Assembly: GCF_001182785.1 (NCBI RefSeq)
Contig: NZ_CP012099.1
Coordinates: forward strand, 4,400,501-4,464,500
DNA: 64,000 bases
Origin: Bacillus thuringiensis
GTDB taxonomy: Bacteria; Bacillota; Bacilli; Bacillales; Bacillaceae_G
Direction of reading: 5' to 3'
The position numbers and the translations under genes are program-made. Each line of letters opens with the position of its first letter. Within the stretch, counting starts at the first letter, position 1. Shown here in pieces: positions 8,877-17,640 of the stretch. The notes beneath the pieces were generated by a model, which saw only the letters and a program-made list of their open reading frames with translations, was not told the origin of the DNA and did not search any database.

Positions 8877-10640
8877 CTATTTTTCAGTAGCTGATTTTGG
8901 TAAAACAACTGTAAATGTTGTCCCTTCCCCAACTTCACTATCCACTGTAATTGTACCGTGATGCGCCTCTACTAAATGCTTTACAATTGATAATCCAAGG
9001 CCTGTACCACCAGTATTTCTACTTCTCGCTTTATCCACTCGGTAAAAGCGTTCAAAAATACGCGGAATTTCCTCTTTACTAATACCAATTCCAGTATCCG
9101 ATACTTTTATATAAGCATTATATTTATCTTCCGCTAACTCTACTGAAACAACGCCTCCAGCCGGTGTATATACAATCGCATTATTAATTAAATTAATAAA
9201 GATTTGTTTCAAACGACTTGGATCTCCAATAACAGAGGCACGTTTTAATACATTCACTTGTAAAGAGATTTCTTTTTCTCCTGCCTTATTATCAAGCACC
9301 ATATGAATATCTTCAAGTAGCCCCTTCATGTCAACGGTTCCCATATTTAATTTAAATCCTTGTTGTTCGATTTTCGACAAATCTAATAAATCTTCAATTA
9401 ACCCTTGCATACGCTCACTTTCTTTTAAAATAATGTGCAAGAAATGTTCGCAGAATTTTTTATTATCCATCGCTCCGTCTAAGAGTGTTTCTGAAAAACC
9501 TTTAATAGAAGTAATCGGTGTCTTTAATTCATGAGAAACATTCGCTAAAAAGTCTTTTCTCATTTGTTCTAATTTCTTTAACTCTGTTATGTCATGGAAT
9601 ACGAGAACAATCCCTTTCCATTCATGGTTTGTCCCGATAATCGGCGCTCCATATACTTCGAAATGCTTCCGCTCAATTCCAAGTGGCAATAACATTTGTT
9701 TACGCACTTTCACTTCTGTCATAAAGATTTCTTCTACAAGCTCAATAATTTCTGTATGATGAAACGATTCATAATATAAGCGATCTAAATATTCTTCATC
9801 TGTTACGTGGAAAGTTTCCTTATAAGAGCGGTTTACAAGGTTTATATATCCGCGGCTATCAATTAAAATCATTCCGCTTCCCATATTTTCAATTAACGTA
9901 TGCAGACGATCTTGCTGCATTTCTTGTTCAAGTGTCATCTCTTGTAAGTTACGAGCTAAAATATTAATCGCTTTACTCAGCATTCCTGTTTCATCCGAAT
10001 GACTTTCGTATGCACGCGCTTTATAATTCCCCTTTGCCAATTCAATTGCAACTTTCGTAACCGATTCAATTGGCCTAATATATTGCCCTGTAATTTTCAT
10101 ACCTAAAAATACAACTACAAGACAAGCAATGACAAATCCGATAATTAATAATCCCCACGTTTTTTGATGTACGTCTTTTAAAGGATCGATTGTACTTTTC
10201 ACCAAAACGTATCCTTGTTTTCCTTCTACATCTTGAACGAACACCGCATGATAAAATTCATTCTTTCGATCTGTCTCTTTCGTAATCACTTTACTTCGTT
10301 GTTTTGCCAATTCCGAAGTAAGTTCTTTAATCGTCTCTGGACTAAATGCCAATTCTTGTCCTTTTCTATATTGAACTTTCTTTTTTTCATCCACAAATAC
10401 GATAGAAGCTGGTATTTTTTCTTCTAACTTTTCAAATACGTATGGATTTTTTAAGACATTATCAAAACCTTGCTCTTCTGCTAACGCCGCAACATACTCC
10501 GTCTCTTTTACCATTCTCTCTTTAGCATGATCTATATAGTAGTTTTCAAACACAGTTTCTAGCAATAAACCTAGTCCAACTAAAATAAATACAATAAGAG
10601 AAACAAATGTAAAAAGAAGCCTGGAACGAAATTTATTCAT
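8877..10640 (-). CDS. phoR: Phosphate-starvation sensor histidine kinase PhoR
   Basis: This membrane histidine kinase has 587 residues. It has transmembrane helices near residues 8-28 and 163-183 that flank an extracytoplasmic sensor of about 130 residues, then HAMP (about 184-236), a PAS domain (about 245-350), HisKA with phospho-acceptor His370 in NVSHELKTP, and the ATPase domain with NLINNAIVYTP, DTGIGI and GTGLGLSIVK. It pairs with PhoP, whose gene overlaps its start by 8 bases, implying coupled translation. The architecture and location (upstream of polA, downstream of mdh) fit PhoR. Confidence 0.92.
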   Translation of the reverse strand: MNKFRSRLLFTFVSLIVFILVGLGLLLETVFENYYIDHAKERMVKETEYVAALAEEQGFDNVLKNPYVFEKLEEKIPASIVFVDEKKKVQYRKGQELAFSPETIKELTSELAKQRSKVITKETDRKNEFYHAVFVQDVEGKQGYVLVKSTIDPLKDVHQKTWGLLIIGFVIACLVVVFLGMKITGQYIRPIESVTKVAIELAKGNYKARAYESHSDETGMLSKAINILARNLQEMTLEQEMQQDRLHTLIENMGSGMILIDSRGYINLVNRSYKETFHVTDEEYLDRLYYESFHHTEIIELVEEIFMTEVKVRKQMLLPLGIERKHFEVYGAPIIGTNHEWKGIVLVFHDITELKKLEQMRKDFLANVSHELKTPITSIKGFSETLLDGAMDNKKFCEHFLHIILKESERMQGLIEDLLDLSKIEQQGFKLNMGTVDMKGLLEDIHMVLDNKAGEKEISLQVNVLKRASVIGDPSRLKQIFINLINNAIVYTPAGGVVSVELAEDKYNAYIKVSDTGIGISKEEIPRIFERFYRVDKARSRNTGGTGLGLSIVKHLVEAHHGTITVDSEVGEGTTFTVVLPKSATEK

Positions 10641-11352
10641 TCCCTTTTGGCTCCTCTAATTTATATCCTAAACCACGTATCGTTTTAATGTACGTCGGTT
10701 TTTTCGTATTTTGTTCAATTTTATCGCGCAAATGGCTAATATGAACATCAACAATTCGCGTATCACCAGCAAAATCATAATTCCATACAGCACTTAATAA
10801 TTGATCACGCGTCAACACGCGACTTTTATTTTTCGCAAGATACACAAGTAGTTCAAATTCTTTTGGTGTTAATTCAAGCTTTCTTCCTTGGAAATAAGCC
10901 TCATAAAACTCCGGTAAAATTTTAAGTTCTGCAATTGTGATGCTATCTTCATCTGGCGCTTCTGCAACTTGTTCTTCTTGTTGTAATTTCATGCGGCGCA
11001 AAATCGCCTTCACACGAGCAACAACTTCCCTTGGACTAAATGGCTTCGTCATATAATCATCTGCCCCAAGTTCAAGGCCTAGCACCTTATCAAACTCATC
11101 ATCTTTTGCCGTTAACATTAAAATCGGCGTCATAACGCGCTGCAATCGTAATTCTTTACACACTTCCATACCATCCATTTTCGGAAGCATTAAATCTAAT
11201 ATAATTAAATCTGGGCGTTCTGTTGTCGCTTTTTGAAGCGCCATTTCTCCATCCATCGCTGTTATAACTTCAAACCCAGCTTGTTGTAAATTAAATTCGA
11301 TTAAAGTTAAGATAAATTCCTCATCATCAACTACTAAAATACGATTGTTCAT
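10633..11352 (-). CDS. phoP: Phosphate-response regulator PhoP
   Basis: This is an OmpR-type response regulator of 239 residues. The receiver domain has acidic pocket residues at DD10 and phospho-acceptor Asp53 in ILDLMLPKMDG, and the C-terminal winged helix is recognisable from LELTPKEFELL to TIRGLGYKL. PhoP activates or represses phosphate-starvation genes when phosphorylated by PhoR. It is the first gene of the phoPR operon. Its promoter must lie in 11353-11514. Confidence 0.93.
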   Translation of the reverse strand: MNNRILVVDDEEFILTLIEFNLQQAGFEVITAMDGEMALQKATTERPDLIILDLMLPKMDGMEVCKELRLQRVMTPILMLTAKDDEFDKVLGLELGADDYMTKPFSPREVVARVKAILRRMKLQQEEQVAEAPDEDSITIAELKILPEFYEAYFQGRKLELTPKEFELLVYLAKNKSRVLTRDQLLSAVWNYDFAGDTRIVDVHISHLRDKIEQNTKKPTYIKTIRGLGYKLEEPKGNE

Positions 11353-11514
11353 TCTTTTCCTCCAAGTTATAGACTTGAAACCTTCTTCATCCTAGTATTT
11401 TCCCCGTTATTCTCATCATACTAGAAAACAGGGTCCCTCTCAATATAATTGTCTATTCATGGAGATCGTTTGTTTAGAATTGAGAAAATAGACGTAATTA
11501 CACTTTACCTGCAA

Positions 11515-11763
11515 CTACACAGGATTTTGCCAAACTTTATAGATTACTCTCTCTTCTTTAAAGCTCACTTCCGTATGAACTATAAAATCTTGATTTTGCG
11601 CTAGGAAAAACGCAAGCGCATACGCTATTTTATAATCTAGTGTTTCATATCCATCAAATACTCTTCCATACATTTCATTTGCAACGCCGTCTGCTCACAC
11701 TTCAGCTTCTCGTATCGTTTCAAAGATAACTTCTTCTTTTTCCACCTCATCTTAAAGAATCAT
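11515..11763 (-). pseudogene. Small unknown gene with two in-frame stop codons
   Basis: On the minus strand an ATG at 11763 preceded by GGAAGGA opens an 83-codon frame ending in TAG at 11515. Inside it are TAA at codon 4 (11752-11754) and TGA at codon 23 (11695-11697). The rest reads like protein: before the second stop comes DEVEKEEVIFETIREAEV, and after it ADGVANEMYGRVFDGYETL, then a run ending TEVSFKEERVIYKVWQNPV. A 52-residue remnant could still be made from the Met at codon 31. I do not recognise the family. The two stops suggest decay rather than a sequencing error, but this cannot be decided here. Confidence 0.5.
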
Positions 11764-11849
11764 TCCTTCCATTGACTTAAATTATTAAATTATAATATAG
11801 TAAATATTGTTAATTTAATAATCTGAATATAAAAAAAGGAGGTTCTATT

Positions 11850-11981
11850 ATGCGACTATTACTACCTATTTTAACTTTAGTAGTAACATGTTTCCTTACT
11901 TTTAACGTACCGAGCTGGGATACGATTAAAACGGGGTGCTCAGAATTTGCTGAAGGGTTCAAAGAAGGATTCTTCAACTAA
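11850..11981 (+). CDS. Small hydrophobic protein, 43 residues
   Basis: A perfect AAAGGAGG lies 8 bases before this ATG. The product begins MRLLLPILTLVVTCFLTF, a single membrane segment or uncleaved signal, and ends in a short acidic tail with EFAEGFKEGFFN. The Cys at residue 14 lacks a good lipobox, so a lipoprotein is unlikely. It is followed at once by a strong hairpin terminator, which supports a real transcription unit. Function unknown. Another tiny membrane peptide at 49320 shares the start and an SWD motif. Confidence 0.6.
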   Translation: MRLLLPILTLVVTCFLTFNVPSWDTIKTGCSEFAEGFKEGFFN

Positions 11982-11983
11982 AA

Positions 11984-12022
11984 ATAGCGCTAGCATCCTT
12001 ATTCACGGTATGCTAGCGCTAT
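11984..12022. terminator. Terminator between the small peptide gene and the MaoC-like gene
   Basis: A perfect 13-bp stem (ATAGCGCTAGCAT / ATGCTAGCGCTAT) with a 13-base loop. The T-run is better on the minus strand, so it ends the MaoC-like gene and may also serve the convergent small gene. Confidence 0.88.
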
Positions 12023-12037
12023 TCATATTTTCATCTT

Positions 12038-12511
12038 TTAAAAATTATCTAATGCTTTTTCCATAATGGAAACAGATTTATAAGGTGGCGTTACTGTTAA
12101 TGAACCCTTTACAACAGTTTCTCCTTTTTCATCATGAGCAGATACAAGCATATCAATTGTATGTTCCTCCTCAGAAACAGCCACAACTTCAAAGTGGATT
12201 TGTAACGTTTCATAATGGTGAACATGCTTCACGAACGTAAGGTCCTTCCTAGTAATATGACTTCCTGGACCCGGTAAATATTTCGTAACTGCCGTTGTAA
12301 TCATTCCCGTTAGCATAATGCTTGGTACAATCGGCTTTTCATACGGAGTTTGGGATGCGTAATCATGCTGAATATATAATGGATTGGCATCATTCGTTAA
12401 CCCTAAGTACAATAACAAATCTTTATCCTCAATTTTTTCAGTGATAGATAATTTCTCTCCTACTGTAATCTCATCCATTTTACGACCAATTTGAACTTTT
12501 TTCTTTAACAT
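12038..12511 (-). CDS. MaoC-like hot-dog fold protein with altered catalytic motif
   Basis: The 157-residue protein fits the MaoC/R-hydratase hot-dog family, which hydrates enoyl-CoA thioesters or binds acyl groups. The hydratase motif normally reads D-x-N-P-x-H. Here it is TNDANPLYIQHDYA, so Asp and Asn-Pro are kept but Tyr stands where the catalytic His should be, with a His three residues later. It may therefore have lost or shifted activity. The start ATG follows GGAGGGGG at 7 bases. It lies alone between mdh and phoP with its own terminator. Confidence 0.75.
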   Translation of the reverse strand: MLKKKVQIGRKMDEITVGEKLSITEKIEDKDLLLYLGLTNDANPLYIQHDYASQTPYEKPIVPSIMLTGMITTAVTKYLPGPGSHITRKDLTFVKHVHHYETLQIHFEVVAVSEEEHTIDMLVSAHDEKGETVVKGSLTVTPPYKSVSIMEKALDNF

Positions 12512-12682
12512 GTTACAACCCCCTCCGATTTTTTCACCTTATTATCCTACTAAAAGCGATACCTTATCCGAAATTTACTATGATGAGGGCAATGTATAGT
12601 ATAAATCTATAGTTTCATTATAGGATACTACAAATGATAGCGTTTTCATATTATTTCGAAAAAACAATTCGGTAAATAGTAG

Positions 12683-12710
12683 AAAAAGATTCGGAATCCC
12701 GAATCTTTTT
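12683..12710 (-). terminator. mdh terminator
   Basis: The stem AAAAAGATTCGG / CCGAATCTTTTT ends about 17 bases before the mdh stop codon. The pairing extends outward through AATAGTAG and CTACTATT. Confidence 0.85.
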
Positions 12711-12726
12711 CACTACTATTCAATTA

Positions 12727-13665
12727 TTAAACAAGAACTTTCATTACGTTACGTACAGATTCTACAGAGCGATCTAACGCTTCTTTTTCATCTGCAAGAA
12801 GTTCTAATTCAATAATTTTTTCAATTCCGTTACCACCTAGAATTACTGGTACCCCTAAGTAAAGGTCACTATAACCATACTCACCTTCAAGGTACGCAAT
12901 AGCTGGTAATACACGGCGTTGATCTTTTAAGATTGCTTCTGTCATTTCAACTAAAGAAGCTGCTGGTGCGTAATATGCACTACCGTTTCCTAATAAGCCT
13001 ACAATCTCACCGCCACCTTTACGTGTACGTTCTACGATTGCTTCTAAACGCTCTTTCGGAATTAACGTTTCTAACGGAATACCGCCTGCATAAGAATAAC
13101 GCACAAGAGGTACCATGTCGTCACCGTGTCCACCAAGAACAAATCCTGTAATGTCTTTCACAGAAAGATTTAATTCTTGTGCGATGAATGTACGGAAACG
13201 AGCTGTATCTAATACGCCCGATTGGCCGATAACACGCTCTTTCGGGAATCCTGCTTCTTTAAATACAGAATATGTCATTGCATCAACTGGATTTGTTAAT
13301 ACAACAATAATCGCATTTGGTGAATGTTTTGCAATGTCGCGCGTAATACTTTTCATAATTTTAGAGTTCGTTGCTACTAAGTCATCACGGCTCATACCAG
13401 GCTTACGTGCAATACCTGCTGTAATAACGACAACGTCAGAATCAGCAGTATCTGCGTAATCAGATGTTCCAATAATGTTAGCATCAAAACCTTGTACTGG
13501 GCTCGCTTCTAACATATCTAACGCTTTCCCTTTTGTTGGATTTTCCAGTTGTGGAATGTCCACTAATACAACATCTGCAAGTTCTTTTTGTGCTAATAAG
13601 AATGCCGTTGTTGCTCCTGTAAATCCTGCACCGATGACTGAAACCTTCTTGCGTTTGATTGTCAT
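12727..13665 (-). CDS. mdh: Malate dehydrogenase
   Basis: This is the LDH-like NAD-dependent malate dehydrogenase of bacilli (312 residues), which oxidises malate to oxaloacetate in the TCA cycle. The dinucleotide motif [10 protein letters not shown] is at the N-terminus, substrate Arg residues lie in [11 protein letters not shown], and the catalytic His is in [10 protein letters not shown]. It is 19 bases downstream of icd and shares the citZ-icd-mdh arrangement of B. subtilis. Confidence 0.96.
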
Positions 13666-13684
13666 AATTTACCCCCCGCTTTAA

Positions 13685-14977
13685 TTATGCGTTTTTGATT
13701 ATCGCTACATCCATGTTTTTAATAAGCTCATTAGCAAACTCAGAACATTTCACTTCTGTTGCGCCTTCCATTAGGCGAGCAAAGTCATATGTTACTACTT
13801 TTGATGCAATTGTTTTCTCAACTGAATCTGTTACTAATTTCGCCGCTTCATTCCATCCTAAATGTTCTAGTAATAATACACCTGAAAGAAGAACAGAAGA
13901 TGGGTTTACTTTATCTAAACCTGCATATTTTGGAGCTGTACCATGTGTAGCTTCAAAGATAGCATGTCCAGTCACATAGTTAATGTTTGCACCAGGTGCA
14001 ATACCAATTCCACCTACTTGTGCAGCAAGTGCATCAGAGATATAGTCACCATTTAAGTTCATTGTTGCAACAACATCGAACTCACGTGGACGAGTTAAAA
14101 TTTGTTGTAAGAAGATGTCTGCAATAGAATCTTTTACGATGATTTTTCCAGCCACTTCAGCGTCTGCCATCGCTTTATTTGCTGCATCTTTACCATCTTT
14201 TTCAACGATGCGATCATATTCAGCCCAAGTAAATACTTTGTCGCCGAATTCTTGTTCCGCTACTTCGTAACCCCAGTTTTTGAAAGCACCTTCTGTAAAT
14301 TTCATAATGTTTCCTTTATGAACTAATGTAACAGAAGAGCGTTTTTCGTTAATTGCATATTGAATTGCAGCACGAACAAGACGCTTTGTCCCTTCTTCTG
14401 AGATTGGTTTAATACCAATACCAGATGTTTCTGGGAAGCGGATTTTATTAACACCCATTGCTTCTTTTAAGAAAGCAAGAACTTTTTCTGCTTCTGGAGA
14501 TCCTTGTGCATATTCAATTCCAGCATAAATGTCTTCTGTATTTTCACGGAAAATAACCATATCAGTATCTTCCGGACGTTTTACAGGTGAAGGAACACCT
14601 TCAAAATAACGAACTGGACGTAGACATACATATAGATCTAATTCTTGACGAAGTGCTACGTTTAGAGAACGAATACCACCGCCAACTGGAGTTGTAAGTG
14701 GACCTTTAATTGCGATTAAATATTCGCGAATTAAATTTAAAGTTTCTTCTGGTAACCACTCGCCTGTTTGGTTGAATGCTTTTTCCCCTGCAAGCACTTC
14801 TTTCCAAACGATTTTCTTCTCACCATCATAAGCTTTTTCAACTGCTGCTTCTATTACGCGAGATGCAGCTGCCCAAATATCAGGACCAATTCCATCTCCT
14901 TCAATAAATGGAATAATCGGATTGTTTGGTACATTCATAACACCATTAGTTACAGTAATTTTTTCACCTGTCGTCAA
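13685..14977 (-). CDS. icd: Isocitrate dehydrogenase (NADP)
   Basis: This 430-residue NADP-dependent isocitrate dehydrogenase converts isocitrate to 2-oxoglutarate. The substrate loop reads [13 protein letters not shown], with the Ser that is phosphorylated in enteric homologues, and NADP-binding residues lie in [17 protein letters not shown] chose the TTG at 14977 because GGGGG lies about 8 bases upstream; the ATG at 14992 has no ribosome binding site and instead contributes to it. It is the middle gene of the citZ-icd-mdh cluster. Confidence 0.95.
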   Translation of the reverse strand: MTTGEKITVTNGVMNVPNNPIIPFIEGDGIGPDIWAAASRVIEAAVEKAYDGEKKIVWKEVLAGEKAFNQTGEWLPEETLNLIREYLIAIKGPLTTPVGGGIRSLNVALRQELDLYVCLRPVRYFEGVPSPVKRPEDTDMVIFRENTEDIYAGIEYAQGSPEAEKVLAFLKEAMGVNKIRFPETSGIGIKPISEEGTKRLVRAAIQYAINEKRSSVTLVHKGNIMKFTEGAFKNWGYEVAEQEFGDKVFTWAEYDRIVEKDGKDAANKAMADAEVAGKIIVKDSIADIFLQQILTRPREFDVVATMNLNGDYISDALAAQVGGIGIAPGANINYVTGHAIFEATHGTAPKYAGLDKVNPSSVLLSGVLLLEHLGWNEAAKLVTDSVEKTIASKVVTYDFARLMEGATEVKCSEFANELIKNMDVAIIKNA

Positions 14978-15014
14978 TGTGATAACCCCCATGTTTGAAA
15001 TTTCATATGTATGA

Positions 15015-15038
15015 AACTGAGGGAATAACCCCTCAGTT
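15015..15038 (-). terminator. Hairpin between citZ and icd
   Basis: A 9-bp stem, AACTGAGGG / CCCTCAGTT on the plus strand, with little T-run on the minus strand. It could partly terminate citZ or protect the icd-mdh message. Confidence 0.5.
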
Positions 15039-15137
15039 CAAACCGTTAGTCAAATTAAAATATTCTAATCATTACATCTTTCCGAAAAAATCAGACTTTT
15101 GAAAGCGTATTTTCACTATCGAAATAGTGTTTTTTGC

Positions 15138-16253
15138 TTATCTTTGTGCGATTGGAACATACACTTGATGCGTTGGTCCATTATAATCAGCACGCGGACG
15201 GATTAAACGGTTATTTTCATATTGTTCTAGAATATGAGCTAACCAGCCTGACATACGGCTAATTGCAAAAATAGGTGTAAATAAGTCATGGTCAATTCCT
15301 AAACAATGGTATACAGAAGCTGAATAGAAATCAACATTTGGTGGAAGACCTTTTTCTTTTGTTACAATGTCTTCAATTTTGATAGACATATTATACCATT
15401 TGTCTTCTCCTAAAAGCACGCATAATCTCTTAGACATTTCACGTAAGTGTTTTGCACGCGGATCACCTTGCTCATACACACGGTGACCAAAGCCCATGAT
15501 TTTCACTTTATTTTGAAGAGCATTATGAATATATGATTCTACATTTTCTTCTTCGCCAATTTCAGTTAACATCTTCATTACATTTTCATTCGCCCCACCG
15601 TGAAGAGGACCTTTCAATGCACCGATTGCTGCTGTAATACCAGAATATACATCTGAAAGTGTAGCTACGCAAACACGTGCAGTAAATGTAGAAGCGTTTA
15701 ACTCATGATCCGCATGAAGTACAAGCGCCTTATCAAAAGCTTCAATTTCAACTTCATTTGGCTCGCGATCATTTAACATGTACAAGAAGTTTGCAGCTAA
15801 TGATAAATCTTTTCTTGGCTCAACAATATCTAAACCTTTACGGATTCTCGCGTAAGCAGCAACTAAAGTTCCCACTTGAGCCTGTAATTTAACCGCTTTC
15901 AAATAATTAGACTTTTCATCCATAATTTCAGCGCTCTCATCGTATAATGATAGCATGGAAATTGCAGTTCGTAAAACAGACATCGGATGTGCAATTTTTA
16001 AATCTACTTGTTTCAAATATGTTAAAATCTCACCTGGAACTTTATAGTATTCAGATACAATTTCATTAAATTCCGCTAGTTCTTTTTCATTAGGAAGCTT
16101 GCGGTGCCATAATAAGTACACTACTTCTTCAAACGTAGCATTCTCAGCTAAATCATCAATATTATACCCAACATAAGTTAATGTATCATCAATAATAGAG
16201 CTCACAGATGATGTTGTTGCTACTACCCCTTCTAAACCTCGAATAACAGTCAT
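15138..16253 (-). CDS. citZ: Citrate synthase
   Basis: Citrate synthase condenses oxaloacetate with acetyl-CoA. The 371-residue protein has the catalytic residues in HADHELNAST, GFGHRVYEQGDPRA and the Asp of NVDFYSASVYH. The ATG at 16253 lies 7 bases after AAAGGAGA; the longer ORF starting at 16286 uses codons that contain this ribosome binding site. The gene heads the TCA block and has a 420-base upstream region with inverted repeats that could hold its CcpA/CcpC control. Confidence 0.96.
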   Translation of the reverse strand: MTVIRGLEGVVATTSSVSSIIDDTLTYVGYNIDDLAENATFEEVVYLLWHRKLPNEKELAEFNEIVSEYYKVPGEILTYLKQVDLKIAHPMSVLRTAISMLSLYDESAEIMDEKSNYLKAVKLQAQVGTLVAAYARIRKGLDIVEPRKDLSLAANFLYMLNDREPNEVEIEAFDKALVLHADHELNASTFTARVCVATLSDVYSGITAAIGALKGPLHGGANENVMKMLTEIGEEENVESYIHNALQNKVKIMGFGHRVYEQGDPRAKHLREMSKRLCVLLGEDKWYNMSIKIEDIVTKEKGLPPNVDFYSASVYHCLGIDHDLFTPIFAISRMSGWLAHILEQYENNRLIRPRADYNGPTHQVYVPIAQR

Positions 16254-16673
16254 GACATTCTCTCCTTTTCCTGAAAATTCTCCCAACCTTGCTCCTTATA
16301 TCTATTTGCTCCCCTTATGAATTATGAACGCCCGTTCACTCTTTAGGCAAGCAAAATGCACGATCATGCAAATTTGTTGCGATGTTCCCCTCTTATTGTC
16401 CATTGTTTACATGGAAAGCATGAGCGTGAATGTCTCCCCGAATCCTCACGCTCAAAACAACAAGTTAGTGAGGAAAATAAATTCCGAAGAGTTTTATGAT
16501 AAAAACAACATAAAACAATATCATTATAAAATTGTTTTATGTTGTTTTTATTTTATCTGGTGTAAAGTCTCTGCTGTTATGTAACTTTTCAAAGTTTCTA
16601 ATCCTATTATAAACAATTATCTGACTTTTGTGAACAGAAAGAATTCAAAAATTTTATATTACTATAAAATTTC
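16254..16673 (-). promoter_or_regulatory. citZ upstream region with inverted repeats
   Basis: No convincing gene is present. Going from ytwI toward citZ it holds an AT-only 21-bp hairpin (16499-16551), a perfect 8-bp inverted repeat GAGCGTGA / TCACGCTC (16422-16453) and a perfect TGAACG-CC-CGTTCA palindrome (16325-16338) about 70 bases before the citZ start. The palindrome is a candidate operator; its protein is unknown to me. The promoter itself was not resolved. Confidence 0.45.
16499..16551 (-). terminator. AT-only perfect hairpin, probable ytwI terminator
   Basis: Two 21-base arms (16499-16519 and 16531-16551) are perfectly complementary around an 11-base loop. The arms contain only C/G pairs at three places. 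It is about 120 bases beyond the ytwI stop. Confidence 0.6.
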
Positions 16674-17135
16674 TTATTTAAACATCTGTATAATACTCAT
16701 AACCGCATAGGCAATTCCAGCCCCAATTAAAGGCCCTACAGCAACCCCATTAAATAACGCGACCGCTATAATTGTCCCAAAAACAAGCGCAGTTGTAATA
16801 TGAGGATCCGTCGTCAATAATTGTACGCCGCCTTTTGCTAACAAAGCGACTGCTACACCTGAAGCTAAAGCAATCCACGCATAATACGATTTCGCTGCTT
16901 CTCCAAGTTGTTTAAAACCTATTTCCCCCGTCGCAATCGGTACTAGCACCGCTATTGTAATGACCGTTACACCTAGGTTAATTCCTTTCGTTTGTAAATA
17001 AGGAAAGACCTTATCTCCTAAAAACGTAAACTTCAATAAAAATAACACACCAATGGCTACAGTAAGCGATTGGTTTTTAGCAATAAGTCCTATAATAAGT
17101 AGTATGAATAAAAATAAAGTTGACTGACTAATCAT
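16674..17135 (-). CDS. ytwI: DUF441 family membrane protein YtwI
   Basis: This 153-residue, very hydrophobic protein has about four membrane segments and matches the DUF441 family by overall pattern (GLIAKNQSL near the N-terminus, GVAVGPLIGAGIAYAVMS near the C-terminus). The role is unknown. The ATG follows AAAGGAAG. It sits next to citZ and opposite ytvI, as in B. subtilis. Confidence 0.82.
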   Translation of the reverse strand: MISQSTLFLFILLIIGLIAKNQSLTVAIGVLFLLKFTFLGDKVFPYLQTKGINLGVTVITIAVLVPIATGEIGFKQLGEAAKSYYAWIALASGVAVALLAKGGVQLLTTDPHITTALVFGTIIAVALFNGVAVGPLIGAGIAYAVMSIIQMFK

Positions 17136-17469
17136 GTTTGCACTTCCTTTCTGAAAATAATGAACTCATTTCCAAACAAAAATACCTTTAAACCTATCGT
17201 TATACATGCTATACAGATGCCTATTTATCGATAACACCTTCAATTTTTTATGCATTTTACAATTAAAAAAAGAGACTTTCTCCAAAAAAATTTAAGCATG
17301 TATACATTTTTGAAAACAGTCGTCTCTTCTTTCTTTTCTAATAAGAAACAGGTAAAATAAAAAGAAGAGAAAATGAAGTTTTTACCATATAGTAGTAGCA
17401 TCACCAACAGGCTTTCACAGCCATTCATATACCGAAAAAAGCAGGCTAAATCCATCATTCCACTATAAC
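17136..17469. other. ytwI-ytvI intergenic, no gene seen
   Basis: The stretch is AT-rich, with open frames that show no ribosome binding site or protein-like composition. AAGAGAC and GTCTCTT around 17267-17330 could form a weak stem. The degenerate bcr1 pieces follow. Confidence 0.4.
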
Positions 17470-17585
17470 ATAAAGTAAAACTTTAATCAGTTGGGCATCT
17501 TCCGCTGATTATTGACCTTCACCAATTGGGCTTTGGCGGGAGATTTACTGCCGATAAAGTGAGACTTTAATCAGCAGAGCACGCT
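17470..17585 (+). repeat. Degenerate, partial bcr1 elements in tandem
   Basis: The first piece (about 17470-17553) starts ATAAAGTAAAACTTTAATCAG and keeps the order of the first 90 bases of bcr1, including CTGATTATT and the later ACCAATTGGGCTTT, but with many changes. A second start, ATAAAGTGAGACTTTAATCAG, begins at 17554 and is cut off after about 30 bases. Both are read in the same direction as the full copies at 36749, 41259 and 44962. Confidence 0.65.
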
Positions 17586-17640
17586 AGTTATAAGTTGAAC
17601 GAATTAGGATAATCCAAATCGGAATGGGAGGTATACATCT

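Noticed and set aside
15092..15110. TGAAAGCGTATTTTCA as a CcpA cre site near the citZ stop
   Set aside because: It is 2 bases longer than a cre and lies downstream of the coding region with no nearby promoter.
16324..16584. 86-residue plus-strand frame upstream of citZ
   Set aside because: No ribosome binding site, low-quality composition, and it crosses the perfect AT hairpin.
17240..17458. 72-residue minus-strand frame
   Set aside because: The ATG lacks a ribosome binding site and the product is a run of AT-driven Phe, Leu and Lys codons.
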